A stretch of DNA of 64,000 bases from Erigeron canadensis (Eukaryota; Streptophyta; Magnoliopsida; Asterales; Asteraceae). The stretch is taken from positions 21,516,980 to 21,580,979 of the forward strand of contig NC_057765.1 in the NCBI RefSeq assembly GCF_010389155.1. Reading direction: 5' to 3'. Of the stretch, positions 32,169 through 43,915 are shown one piece after another. Each line of letters starts with the position of its first letter. Positions within the stretch are counted from its first letter, which is position 1. The notes under the pieces are model-generated. The model searched no databases. It had not been told where the DNA came from and saw only the letters and a list, made by a program, of their open reading frames with translations. A program made the position numbers and the translations under genes.

Positions 32169-32995
32169 TCGCAGGGACGCGTTGTTTTACCTAATCTAGT
32201 AATATGTGTAATTCTAGCGGTTGTGGGGTTGTCACGATTTCCTATTATACTAATCCAATAAAAAGTAAATAAAATCCGCAACCGCTTATTCAGCGAGAGA
32301 CTCAGTCTAAAAATAGTTTCAAAAAGCAAATAACAGTAATTAAATTAAAATACATGTTTGGCATCTCCGATCTCATGGTACGACAAAATACTATCCTACC
32401 GGTTTGCTAGACTGTTGGAAACTTAATTACGGCTCAGATTCTCGTTAGATTCACTTCGCCTAATTACTAGTGATGTCGTTAGACTCACACTACCCTATAA
32501 ACAAATTTTCGTTAGATTCATTGTTTAAGCGTTAATGACCTAAAGTTTGTGTTACTAGCTAATTCATCTTTTAATTACCAGGCTCTTAAGCCATGACCAG
32601 ATATAATTATTTCCGGTGACCACAGTGCTCGTTTCCAAGTCAAAGGATCACGTCTGACATTGTTAAGCATCATGTTCAGTTCATCCTAACTATTATGGTT
32701 CTGGATCCCTCGGTTACAAGTGAATCACTTTTTACTTCTAGTTATAGATTGACTAGTTGTTTTCTGTACTAGCATATTAGTCATATTGTATGATCATAGA
32801 TAACCATCAGGATTAAACTAATATGTTCAGATATAAAACCGATAATAATATGAATTACTAGTAAACATGGATCTACGATAAACAGTAAAACACATTCCAA
32901 CAGATTCTAACAAACACAGTAAAACAATAAACGTCTACATGATCACATTGATCCAAACAACTATTCAGCCTACTAGCCTAGCATTATTAATGGAA
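32169..32995 (-). repeat. Host Athila-like LTR, piece 2 of 3
   Basis: Reverse complement of the 3' half of the LTR just to the left; it continues piece 1 (26216-26342) after excision in silico of the nested element. It stops at TTAATGGAA, where the Helitron begins. Confidence 0.85.
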
Positions 32996-33011
32996 CGAGG
33001 GCTCAAAAGCT

Positions 33012-33024
33012 CGTGCTACGCACG
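33012..33024 (-). other. Helitron 3' terminal hairpin
   Basis: CGTGC-TAC-GCACG on the plus strand, a perfect 5-bp stem with a 3-base loop near the element's 3' end, where rolling-circle termination is thought to occur. Confidence 0.6.
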
Positions 33025-34837
33025 TCGAATTTTCTTGCATGCATTTTGTTGCCGATGTTTATACAGTAATATTTTTTAAGGTCTAAATCAGGTTAAATAT
33101 GTGTATAATAATAAACTTCTTATGGTATGTAAAAAGAGGCAAGACTTTACGGAGGCAATCTTCATAATAAAGAGTAAATAATCTTGATATGTGTGAGAGA
33201 CTTATGTCTTCCATCTTAGATCTTACCTTATTAAAAAAAAATTCAAGTAATTTTATGCGATAACATTATGCAACCGTTTGCAGTTAAGACCATGTTGATG
33301 CCAAATAAGTCGACACACACCTAATGAGCTTATTGGGGTAAATAGGTAAAAGTATTACAACTACTATTGAAGCGGGTGAAAACACTCACTTTCTTCCACG
33401 AAATCCAGTCAGCATAACCCAACAATAATGACGTTAAAGAAACTCGACGGCAGGAGACCCTTCCCAAGAGATGTCAAAACATTATGCAATAGTGCCTTTA
33501 GTGATTTACTGATTTTCCTTTGAAGTTGGAACATCATGCTCCATTCTACTTGACCCGGTCAGTTGCAAGTACCTTTAGACTTGACCGTTCAGTTGCAAAT
33601 ATGTGGCAAGACACTCCATTAGTGCAAAGCTTGTTGCCTATGAATGTAAAAGAAAAGAAAATAGTCCCAATGGGAAAGCGCACAATTTGATTAAAAGGGA
33701 TATCCTTGACACAAATAGAATGTCTTGATATGTTTGAAGTGATAAACTTCGAAAGCATGTAAAAGTAGAAGCCGTTTCAGTATGTGTTGTAAGTTCTCTA
33801 TGAGTCCTTGGTCATGACATCTCCAAGGAACCTATATGACACATCGGAAAGCAATTTTGGGCTGAACAGAAACAAATCAATGACATGTTCTCTTTTGTGT
33901 CTTACACACAGCGAGTCTTTGTTATCTCGGTATTGCTCAAGCTTTGAGCCGCCACCTGAGAAGTGTCAACATCAGCTTCAAAGTCTTGATAAACAATCTT
34001 GGCGAATCAACAAATGAAAGGGTCATTATAGCTTGGGTCCATATGAGTTACCATCTGCGGTTATTGTGTCACTTAATATTTTCCTGTTACTGGGTTTGTC
34101 TGCCTTTATAATCATAAATTTTAACCCACTCAATTATATGATGATATACCTCTAAGATGATATACCTCTATGCTCATGTGGTTTAACCGTTCAGTTATAC
34201 AATACTCATTATATAATGAAACACCTTTATGCTAATGTGGTTTATAACATATCATTATTGTTGTTTGGAAGTATGAGATCATAAAACAATTGGGTAGAAC
34301 TAAGACCTCATATATAAACCACACTTCTATTAACATAGATTCTATTTATATTCTTTGAGTGATGGTCCAACTTTCGGAGTAAAATTCTATAGGAGAGTTA
34401 TACGTTGAAAGTGAACTTTGAGAGATTTTTTACCAGTTTGACCCATTTTCTTGATTGGTTTTAAAATGTACTAAAATATGCCATGTTTCAACTCAAACCC
34501 ATCTTGAACCATTACCCACTCTGCACAACCCACCCATCTTGCCGCCTATAAAGTATTGGAATTATACAAATTAAATACTTAACTACTGGCGTAAAAACTG
34601 CCATTTTAGTATGTGCAAACAAATTTTGTGAATTGGTGGTCCATTAAAGTTGAGTTACCCTGTTTTCAGATTCGTGATCCAAATTTGGTGGCAATTTGGT
34701 CTTTATAGAAGAAGATCACCATTTTATGTGGATGGGGCCTTTTGCACAAATCTTGTTAATTAGTGTCTAAAAAAAGTAGAAATAAAACTTAATAGTTTAT
34801 AATGATCAAAGTGATTATTGTAAGGATACTTAAACAC
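33025..34837. other. Helitron interior, no recognised gene
   Basis: AT-rich sequence. Only short open stretches (at most 70 codons) without domain motifs; I could not recognise helicase motifs on either strand. Confidence 0.5.
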
Positions 34838-35942
34838 TAGGGATGTGCACGGGCTATGAACCGGCCCGACCCGGCCCGAACCGTGCAGACCCGAAACCCG
34901 AAATTGCATGAAAAAAGGAACCGAGACCCGGCCCGTTGACCTCCCGGGCGGGGCGGGTCGGGCCCGGGTTTTACCGGTTCGGGTTCGGGTTCTAATGCTT
35001 GACCCGAAAATAGCTAATCTGAGCTTTTGTTTTAAGAAGAAGGTAGAAACGAGAAAGCATGAGAATGAGATTTTAGTCGTCTTCGACTTACTGGCATTGT
35101 ATATTAAAAGTTGTAGTCTTCTTCTGGTTTTGCTATTTACATATCTAGTCATATTTTGAAAACCATTGTTAATGAATATGATTTATATTTGGGGTTTGAG
35201 TTACTTTTTGAGAAGTGGATAAAGTTTCTTGAAAAGTGAGAAAGCCTGTAACAAACATTAAAGAGTTATAGAATTACTATTACATCTTTCTTCTACATGT
35301 ATATGTATATATATTAATTAAAGATAAAGTTGGGATGAGATGTACTTGTCTACGTGTTATCTTAAAAGCCACACTTCTTGAATCCAACAACGGTCAACAT
35401 TTATTTTTATATTACAAGTATATATCTAGTTCACATTTACATTTACATTTACATTTATATTATATTATATATATCTCAATAATAATTGTGAATGATCCAT
35501 GGGTAAAAAAAATCATATAATAATCATCGTCTTTCTTTTTTTCTTTTTTCTCTTTAGATCTATTGTCAGACTTCCTTCAATACCACCGAAACTACAGCCT
35601 ATTTCCCAGCCACGGGTGATATTACTAATTTCAATTTCATCTTAACTAACTTCTTTCTTCTTATCTAGTTATCTTTTTTTTTTTTCTCTCTATACCTATT
35701 CCATCTGTTGAATTGAAGGAACTTAGACTCTTGAGGGAATAAAGGTTGTATTTGATGTATGTTCGGTTTAACGGGTCAAACCGGCAAACCGCGGGTTTTG
35801 ACCCGGACCGGCCCAGACCCGAGAGCTCACTCATATACTGAACCGTGGCCCGGCCTGTTTGGTGACCGGGCGGGTCGGTTCGGGTCGGTTACGGGCGGGT
35901 TTCTCACGGGTCACGGGTTTTCGGGTTAAAAGCTCATCCCTA
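34838..35942. mobile_element. hAT-like non-autonomous DNA transposon inside the Helitron
   Basis: TAGGGATG at the left end is mirrored by CATCCCTA at the right end. Flanks TTAAACAC (34830-34837) and CTAAACAC (35944-35951) agree in 7 of 8 bases, one base offset on the right, fitting a decayed 8-bp duplication. Both ends have GC-rich CGGGT / ACCCG words that make long spurious open frames. No transposase. Confidence 0.6.
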
Positions 35943-36120
35943 CCTAAACACCGCATTGTAAAAAGCACACACGTTAGGTTATCAAAACTTTTGATAACTA
36001 CAAAATTTGTGTTTACCATGTGCATAACATATTGTGATTTGCTATGAACCATAAACCTCATGGTGCTTTGCCCTTCCGGGTCTGTGATATGCCACGTAAA
36101 AAAGTTCCCTTCAATAATTT

Positions 36121-36122
36121 AT

Positions 36123-36160
<38 letters not shown>

Positions 36161-36162
36161 GC
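36121..36162. repeat. (CA)n(TA)n microsatellite
   Basis: About 12 AC/CA units followed by about 8 AT units. Confidence 0.95.
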
Positions 36163-36249
36163 CTGGATATAATTTCAATAATGTTTTTGAACTTTGAAGT
36201 AATTGTTATAGTTAAACATACCAGTACTAATTTCTATATTTAATATGAT

Positions 36250-36440
36250 TGTTGAGATCCATTAGCTCAGTTGGTGTTGTGTCTACCTTTTTGAATACGC
36301 GTAGGGTTGTATCCACCATGGAAGCCGTCGATAACTCCGTGCCAAAGTGAGCGTAAGCATGCATAAGGGTCTTGTTGGAATTGGGTCCTCACTAATATTC
36401 AGCCTTTTAATGCTGCATCTGTTGATGTTGTTGCCACTGA
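36250..36440 (+). repeat. tRNA-derived SINE-like sequence
   Basis: TAGCTCAGTTGG (36263-36274) fits the pol III A box and GGTTGTATCC (36305-36314) the B box with about 30 bases between, the spacing of a tRNA head. The remainder is unrelated to tRNA. The tail and TSD are not clear. Confidence 0.4.
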
Positions 36441-37344
36441 AATGCCCAAGTAAAAGAATCTCGTCTCCGGGAAATGAATTGCAAAACGATGCAAAGTAAG
36501 AAAGTGTTCTTTCTTAAAATCATAACTCATAACCTACATTTGTTTTATATACTGATAAATAATTCTTTTAAGATATTTTTAGATCAAAACTACTTTGCCA
36601 GCAGTTCTAGATGCAACTCAACCATTCAATTTAGTCGAGGTGGTGAGTCAATCCAATTACCCAGGAATGGGTTGATTACATTTTCTCTCAGAAATGAAAG
36701 TTAGCTTTATAGGCAATAGGTCTAACGGGTAGAAAGTAGCTAATGTATGCTTTAAAGCAATTATATCTTTTATATTAACTTTTTTCCAAAATTTAGATTA
36801 TTATGATAATAATTTTATTAATAATTCATAAAATGAATTTAAAGTGGTCAAAAGGTGTTTTCATGTGAGACCAAACGGGCACACTTACATCTACAAAAAA
36901 TTGACCCGTTACCCAACCGGCTTACCAGCCCATCTTGACACATGACACTGCCACTGAACCGAGACAGAAAAGTTAAACATAGATACATTCTTGGGGGGTA
37001 ACAGCTTCCTTTTTAATGAATCAAGAATGTTCAAATAAATACATCATTGTTTCCGTCATATGGTAATTCCCTATTTCACACATTTAGGTAAGGTGTAGTT
37101 ACCTGAACTTTTGACCGAACGGCTAATGACATCCCCCGAATATAAACGACAGTTAAAGTCCAGCAACATGTGATCAATGAGACTACTACTATTGTTTTCA
37201 TGTTGTTCGATGAGCCTGCAGAGAAACAATTAAAAAAAAACCTACGAAGATGACAATTACAAAAATCCATTGGTATGACATATGATTTTAATTTTTGAAC
37301 TTCATATTTGTAAAAGATTTTCTTTGACTCTTTATTTGAAACAT

Positions 37345-37853
37345 CTATTTTGTGCCGATGCCGGCTTTCAGAGCAACTGGCAAGACAGATGCATCGGGAT
37401 GCTCTGGCAAAATAGATGCATTAGGTGAGTCATCCCGCACCTGTAAAGGGTGAACTGGCATATTACATCAACACAAAAGTGCACATTGTTCACCCATTAT
37501 CTACAACATCGCATTGATGCATTTATACCTTAAGGTGTTCTTCCAACAGTGACTTGGCATCCCTATGAGCAGCTTCTCATTGGTTTCATCATGCCATCAT
37601 CAATCTCAAGCTGAATCCTATACATGTGAAACAATGCAAAACCACAACAGTCATTCTAGTCAAAGCGTTCATCATCTAACATAGAAAATGTAAGTAAAAC
37701 TGTTACTGCATGCTAACATAGGGAATCCGTGTAGGTAGAATCAATACCTTGTCCGTGGATGATTGACTTTCGCTTTGGAGCCTTCACAATTAAAATGCCC
37801 ATCCTCTCGCTTGAGATCTTTCCCACACAAATTCAGATGATTAGACCATTGAA
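37345..37853 (-). pseudogene. RPA1-like C-terminal exons carried by the Helitron
   Basis: Three exons with GT-AG borders. Exon 37853-37748: QWSNHLNLCGKDL, then DGHFNCEGSKAK, a remnant of the RPA1 zinc-finger (two of four Cys kept). Exon 37617-37529: joins as RIQLEIDDGM, then a one-base shift, then DAKSLLEEHLK. Exon 37440-37345: VRDDSPNASILPEHPD and the end ALKAGIGTK with a stop. This is the region of the third DNA-binding fold of the replication protein A large subunit. Upstream exons are missing. It is either Helitron-borne RPA or a captured host fragment; orientation matches the Helitron. Confidence 0.5.
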
Positions 37854-38572
37854 CTTACAAATTTAAACCCAAATATGAGTAGTACTTTAAAACCAATAGC
37901 TAAATATTGAAAGCCAAAATCCAAAAGAGGCATGAAGAAACAACAAAAACAAATAATAAGAAATCTACAAAGTCATGCTGGCAAGAGGTTTATTTGACGA
38001 CTGATTTTGACCACTAAATTTCATAAGCAACCATATAATAGGATGATGTGGTTTAATGCAATACCAATTAAAAAGGATGAAGGAAGGCTGGAAGGGTCAT
38101 GTGTTTAATAGAATAGTTATTTGTCAGAGGCAAACAACTTTACCCTTAAGTATGAGAAAACGAAAGATACTTCTAATTAAGTAAGTAAGCTGCTTATGAA
38201 TTAAGTGAAACTACATGAGATAATTAATAATACCATACTGTTAACGTTTCCAATTCCCAAATTTCACTAACTAATTACATTCATTCATATACATAAACCG
38301 GAAAACGAACAACTTTTATATATATATATAAAGATTGCAAAATTTAAAAAGACACTCAATAATTTATGAATCATTCCATTAATAACAATTAAATAAAATT
38401 TAACACCTACATATACATAAAAAATTTACTATAGCTCCGAATAACCCAATCACCACCATTAATAATTAGTAAAATCATAAATCCAAGTAAAATCATTAAA
38501 CCCCTAATTAACTTTTAAGTCTTACCATTGATTTCATTTTTACAACTTTTATATATATATATATATATAAGA

Positions 38573-38986
38573 TAACAAAGTCTGAAAAGATGAAAGACAT
38601 TGTTCAACAAAGAAAGATAAATAAAAGATAAAGATCTAGACCAAGGATGAAGATCGGGAGGCGTTAGATGCTCCAAAACCTTCTGGAAATCTGCAAAGTC
38701 GATCTAGGGTTGATACTAGGCGACTAGAGTTGCTGAATTGGCTCTCTCTTAGGGTTTTGAGGGTTAGTTCGGCTTAAATAGAGGCTAAAGTTGGTTGCTG
38801 AACTGGGCCGCCCAACGGCGCTGGCTGGGCCTGCCAGTGGCGCTGGGTCTGGGCTTTACAGAGCCAGCGGCGCTAGTGTCTTAGGAGCGGCGCTTGTGGC
38901 TTGCCAGTGGTGCTGGCATGGTTGCCAACAGCGTTGGTTGCTTCTATTTGATCTCATACTTATCCGTTCGGCTCCCGAATCACCTC
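38573..38986 (-). repeat. Host Athila-like LTR, piece 3 of 3
   Basis: Continues piece 2 across the Helitron (TAACAAAGTCTGAAAAGATG) and carries degenerate CAGCGGCGCT motifs (38816-38940). It ends at CCCGAATCACCTC, where copia element C begins; the last five bases, ACCTC, would be that element's target duplication. The remaining LTR start (about 0.13 kb) is not seen in the window. Confidence 0.85.
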
Positions 38987-39770
38987 TGTTAGGTCCAGAT
39001 TTACTTGATTCACTTTAGACGAGAAGACTGGAGCCCTCTGAGGATTTGTCCAGAAATTATGAGAAGACCAGCGAACCATTTGCTTGTACAAGAATCTGAA
39101 CCAGATTGGTTTTACCAGATTGGTTCACTGGACTTCACTCCATTCAAGATCTTTCCACTGAAGAACATTCTCACTGAAATCGAAGACTGAAGTCTGAAGA
39201 AAGAAGTCTGACAAATAGCGGAGCTCACTGGCAGACTTACCAGATCTCCTTACTGGAGTCCTTCACAGTGTTCTAGACCTTACAAGTCTGAACACTGATT
39301 ACGAGGAATTGACTTTATGCCTTTACATGCCTTTACCCGGACAATCCATTTATCCTTTGTTAAAAGCCTTACACGCGTGTAGAGGTGGTTGGTTAATTAG
39401 AAGACAAGTCACTATCAAGTGACTTTATTCTTGTACTTTAACCAATGCATTTAAGGAATTAAAGTAGTTTCCTTAAATGCATGCAACCATATTTGTATGG
39501 CAAAAAGAATATTATATTTATTCTTTTTGCCTATAAATATCAAGTCATTTCCCTCGTCCAAATTACACTTTTGCAATTTGGTGCCTTTGCTTATATACTC
39601 TCGATCTAAACAGTTATACTTCACAACTTTAAGTATTTCGATCAAAAGAGTTTATTTAGCAAATATTAGATCACTTGTAATTCATAAGGCTGTTTAGATA
39701 CTTACTTTGTAATATCTTAGTTCCGCAATAACCTTGTATTTTATTTAACATCAAGAGAATACTTACTTTC
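38987..39770 (+). repeat. 5' LTR of element C, truncated
   Basis: TGTTAGGTCCAG start; CTGG/CCAG-rich first 250 bases; CTATAAATATC TATA-like box near 39531; TTCCGCAATAACCTTGTATT near 39720. After TATTTAA the sequence differs from element A and reaches the gag ATG in about 40 bases, so the LTR end and the PBS have been lost. Confidence 0.8.
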
Positions 39771-39789
39771 CTAGATCTGTTTTTTCTTG

Positions 39790-41359
39790 ATGGCCAACCC
39801 AGAGAATACACAAGAACACCCTTTAAATGTTGAACCTCCTCCTATTTTTAATGAAACTAATGAACCACCTACTAACAATAATCCTCCACCACCACCTCCT
39901 ATTCTTGCTTCGCCACACGTGCATGTGTACTACTCAAACACTCCTGTTCCCAAATTCAATGAGAATGGTGACGAGTTTGGCACGTGGAAAGCTAGGATGA
40001 TATTACATATTATTAGAATTGAGAGGAATGTGATAAAAATTTTAAATGAAGGACCCTATATTCCTAGAAGCCCTCTCAATCCACTTCTTGACCCTCTTGG
40101 AGCAAGATCTGGAAGGGAAAAGAGAGAGGAACACTGGTCTGAAGAGGATAAAAGACTTGTTAATATTGATACTATTTTTAAAAAATATGATCCTCGGGGC
40201 CGTTCATGAATCTCTTATTCCCACACTAGTTCTTTATCCTAGTGCTAAAAGCATGTGGGATGAACTAGTAAACCAGTATGAAGGTGGTGATGATATTAGT
40301 GTTACTAGAAAAGTCTCCCTAAACAAGAAGTATGAGTCATTTTTTGCTCTACCCAATGAATCTCTAACTGGTACTTACACTAGATTTATGAGCATCATAA
40401 ACTAATTACGAGGACTGAGAGTAGAAAAAGACAAGGATATACTTTTGGAGAAATTTTGTGATATTCTTCCTTCTAAATGGTCTCATATGATTGTGGTCTT
40501 GAGGCAAGGCAAAACCTTGCATTCCTATACTTTGTCAACATTGTATGGAGCCTTTAGATTCACTGAAGAAAGTCATGCTTCCAGTAGTTCCCCTGTGGTT
40601 AGTCATACTGAACCACCCTATGCGGCATTATTGTCTTCTGAGAATGTATTTTCTATGAAGAAGATGATGTCTGAATTAATGGAATCTGGAGTCACGAATA
40701 CTATCTCTCCAGATTGTGATGAAACTGATAGCGATGATCTGATGGCTATGATTGCAAAAACATTTAATCGGTTTAAAATAAGAGCCAACAGACCCACTGG
40801 ACAACATGCACCCAGTTTCTCTACTGACAAGACCAATCTGACATGCTTTAAGTGTGGCAGAAAAGGTCATTTCATGAAGGAGTGCAAGTCCAATCAGTTT
40901 GTTTCTCAATCTGGTCCATCTAACAAGCCTGATGATAGCTACAGATTGAAATATAAAGAGCTTAAGGCTCAAATTGCTCTCATGTCTGCAGAAAAAGATA
41001 ATAATCAATGTATGGTTGCAGAAGAAGAATGGATTCCCTCTGATGACTCATCAGTTGATGATGAAGAGGAAAGAGATTGTTGTTATATGGCTCTGGTTGA
41101 TCAAGAGCATCTGGTAAAGAAAGATGTCACATCTGGAAGATGGGTGGACATTGTCATCAAAAAGGTAATTGATTATGACAAGGAAATTGATTCTGAGTTA
41201 AAATTGGACACTGTTGAAGCTCTAAACTCTGATTTGATTTTTGTGGAAATTGTTCGAGCAGAAATGACAAACAATTTTGAAACAGATTTTTCTGAAATGG
41301 CAAATTTACAATCAAAGTTAAAAGAACTTCAAGATATTGAACTGGCTTTTAAGGCATAG
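39790..41359 (+). pseudogene. Gag, element C
   Basis: Starts MANPENTQEHPLNVEPP. FGTWKARMILHI, SAKSMWDELVNQ, LNKKYESFFALPNESL and HSYTLSTLYGAFRFTEE align with element A gag; the zinc knuckle CFKCGRKGHFMKEC lies at 40846-40887. A frameshift in an A-rich run near 40185 and a stop near 40403 split the ORF. Unlike element A, the frame runs past DYDKEIDSELK to 41359. Gag would assemble the particle that packages element RNA. Confidence 0.9.
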
Positions 41360-42090
41360 GTTTTGGTCACTAAACAACTGGTCCATGAAAAAGAAAAGCT
41401 TGAAATTGTTTTACAAAAGGAAAAGAAAGTTATTCAAACTCATGCTGCAAGAAACCAGTACCCCTCTCATAAAAGAGCATATCTGGGGGGTGATGTCAAT
41501 GCTGCAGCATTAATACCTGTTGTTGACCGATTACCAGAAATGTTGAAACCAATCACAATTTAGATGAACCAACAACACCCAAAGCTTATATTATTCCACC
41601 AGTTCAATTGTCTAAGGTCAAGACTGGAGCACACCAGATGAATGCTCCAGTCAAAAAGGTCAAGCAGAATAAACCTTTGCCTCAATCCACTTCTAAAGAA
41701 CCCCAGGTTCAGAAAAAGAAGAATATTGCCAAACCTAAGCTATCTGTCCAGTCATTTGGAAAGGCTCAGGTCTCATCTGATGAATCAATTTTGTTAAGGT
41801 TAGAAAGCCAGTTTCAACTACTGGCTCGTCAAGTCCAAAGTTGTAATGCAAGACTGAACAATTTTGAGGGTACTTCATCTGGCCCAAAACAAAATTCAAA
41901 ACCTTTTTCCAAGAAAGATAAAATTGTTACTCCTGTTGAGAAAAAGAAAAAGGTTTCAAAACTGTTAACCCTAGTGGTCTTTTCAACTAAGACTACTGTC
42001 GAAGAAAGTGAACTCAACCAGATACCCCCAAGGATCCATTTGGCAGGATCCGGAGAACCCATCAGTCGATGGGTTCCCAAATCTAACTAA
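41360..42090 (+). pseudogene. Gag-protease linker, element C
   Basis: Lysine/glutamine-rich frame with LLRLESQFQLLARQVQSCNA (matching LSRQVQSC of element A) and the ending GEPISRWVPKSN. Stops at 41360 and near 41560 interrupt it. No catalytic motif; it joins gag to protease. Confidence 0.75.
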
Positions 42091-42563
42091 TCAATCTGGT
42101 GGATGTGCAGGCGATCGAAAGAAATATATTTGGTATCTTGACAGCGTTGCTGGCAGGACGATGACCGGATGTAAGACCCTGCTGGAGGAGTTCGTGGTTT
42201 GAGATGGACCCTCCATTACTTTTGGAAATGATGGTTCTGGAAAGACTGAGGGATATGGTATCCTGAGTAATGGTCAAGTCAAGTTCAGACAGGTGGCTTA
42301 TGTTAATGGTTTGAAAATATAACCTAATAAGTGTGAGCCAACTATGTGATGATGGCTACCAGGTGTTGTTTAACATCTCCCAGGGCATCGTATTTAATAA
42401 GGATTGGAAAGTAGTACTGATTGCTCCTAGAAAAGGGAATATGTATGTGATGGATATGGAAAGCTCTCCTTCAGAGTAGTGTTTCTATACCAAGGCTGAT
42501 GAAGACACAAACTGGTTATGGCACAAAAGGTTATCCCATTTAAATTTCAAAAATATTAATAAG
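42091..42563 (+). pseudogene. Protease and GAG-pre-integrase, element C
   Basis: IWYLDSVAGRTMTGCKTLLE is the protease active site with Asp-Ser-Val in place of Asp-Ser-Gly. A stop follows LLEEFVV (42200), a frameshift lies near 42320, then LISVSQLCDDGY, FNKDWKVVLIAPRKGN, a stop near 42478, and WLWHKRLSHLNF with the integrase zinc-finger histidines. Confidence 0.85.
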
Positions 42564-43915
42564 TTGTCCAGAAAACAACTTGCAGATGGGATACCTTCAG
42601 TTTCTTTCAAAAAGGAAAGGCCATGTCCAGGATGTGAGATGGGTAAGCAGAAACGTGCTAGTTTCAAGACCAAGCAGAATTTTAGCATATCTGAACCTCT
42701 TCATATGCTTCATATGGATCTTTTTGGTCCAGTGAATGTTCAGACTCGTGCTGGTAAGAAATATACCCTGGTAGTTATTGATGAATACTCCAGGTATTAT
42801 TGGGTAATATTTCTCAGATCAAAAAGTGAAACTGTTGCTGAAGTCATCGCTCTTATCAAGCAAATTGAACTCAAATATAAGCGAAAAGTGTGTCAGTTAA
42901 GAAGTGATAATGGAACAGAATTCAAGAATGAAACTCTGGAGAAATTCTGTACTGACACAGGCATCTCTCAGAACTTCTCATCAGCAAGAACTCCAGAGCA
43001 GAATGGAGTTGTAGAAAGAAAGAACAGAACACTGATTGAAGTTGCCAGAAGTATGCTTGTTAAATCTGGTCTTCCTAAAATGTACTGGGCTGAAGCAATT
43101 GTAACTGCTTGCCACACCCAGAATCGTTCAGTGTATGTGAAGCGACACAAAAAGACATCCTATGAAGTATTAAGAAATAGAAAACCAATTATTGGTTATT
43201 TTCACGTTTTTAGATGTCCAGTGTACATCCTGAACGACTCCAGTTAGTTAGGCAAATTTGATACCAAAGCTGATGAAGGATATTTCTTAGGATATCCAGC
43301 CATTCACAAAGCCTTCAGAGTCTACAACAAAAGACTGGAAAGGGTCCAGGAGTCAATAAATGTCACATTTGATGAATCAAACGAAGCAATCAATAAAAAG
43401 CCAACCCTTATTTCTCCCCCAGAAAATCCAATTATCTTTGGTGAATCAGATCCTATCAACTACAATAAAGATTCATCTGAAGATGTTTCCAGTCATCCTG
43501 ACTTGGAACCAGTGCAAATTGAAAAACCTCCCAGTAATACATCATTCTATCCTTCAATAAGTTTCAAACTACCCACTGAACTTGTTATTGGATCAGATGT
43601 TCGTACTACACATCTAGTATCAGCTCAAATTGATTTTGAGCGAGTAATTCAAGAAATGCCTTTAAATGAAGAATTTCATGATGCAAATCGTGATCTTACA
43701 GATTTTGATGAAGACGTTGAAATTGTCTGGCAAGATCCTATTCCAGAAAATCAATTGAATTCTTGCACTGATATTGTTGTCCGTAACAATCCTGGCCAAT
43801 ACTCTAAGTGCACTAAAGCTTACCCAATCGATCAGATTATTGGTGACTCCAGTAGAGGGGTTCAGACCAGAATGCCTCCAGTGAACAATGTTTATATGTC
43901 AGCTTCTTATCACTG
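42564..43915 (+). pseudogene. Integrase, element C
   Basis: CPGCEMGK, the first aspartate in HMDLFGPVN, the second in LRSDNGTEF and the glutamate in VVERKNRTL give a complete DDE set. ACHTQNRSVYVKR is the stretch that marks the deletion in element A. A single stop after ILNDSS (43245) separates the C-terminal region (LGKFDTKADEGYFLGY, VTFDESNEAIN), which then runs into the acidic linker up to 43915. This is the best-preserved integrase core in the window. Confidence 0.9.

Larger units (their letters stand above)
32996..38572 (-). mobile_element. Non-autonomous Helitron of 5.6 kb with gene fragments
   Basis: The host LTR reads ...AATGGAA|TAACAAAG when the insert is removed, exactly as in the uninterrupted copy at 23105-23118, so insertion was between A and T without target duplication, the Helitron signature. 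On the minus strand the insert begins TC (38572) and ends with a hairpin CGTGC-GTA-GCACG (33024-33012) 16 bases before the 3' end. The terminal tetranucleotide is CTCG, where CTRR is usual. Rep/helicase is absent. It carries RPA1-like exons, a hAT-like MITE and a tRNA-derived SINE-like sequence. Confidence 0.65.

Noticed and set aside
32040..32170. Suspected palindromic LTR-end arrangement or miRNA-like hairpin
   Set aside because: Explained by insertion of one Athila-like element into an opposite-strand LTR of the same family, with TSD ATCGT.
34760..35159. Overlapping open frames on both strands in GC-rich sequence
   Set aside because: They result from CGGGT/ACCCG low complexity at the end of the hAT-like element; no domain and no splice context.
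41829..42080. Open frame antisense to the gag-protease linker
   Set aside because: Shadow of the sense polyprotein frame.
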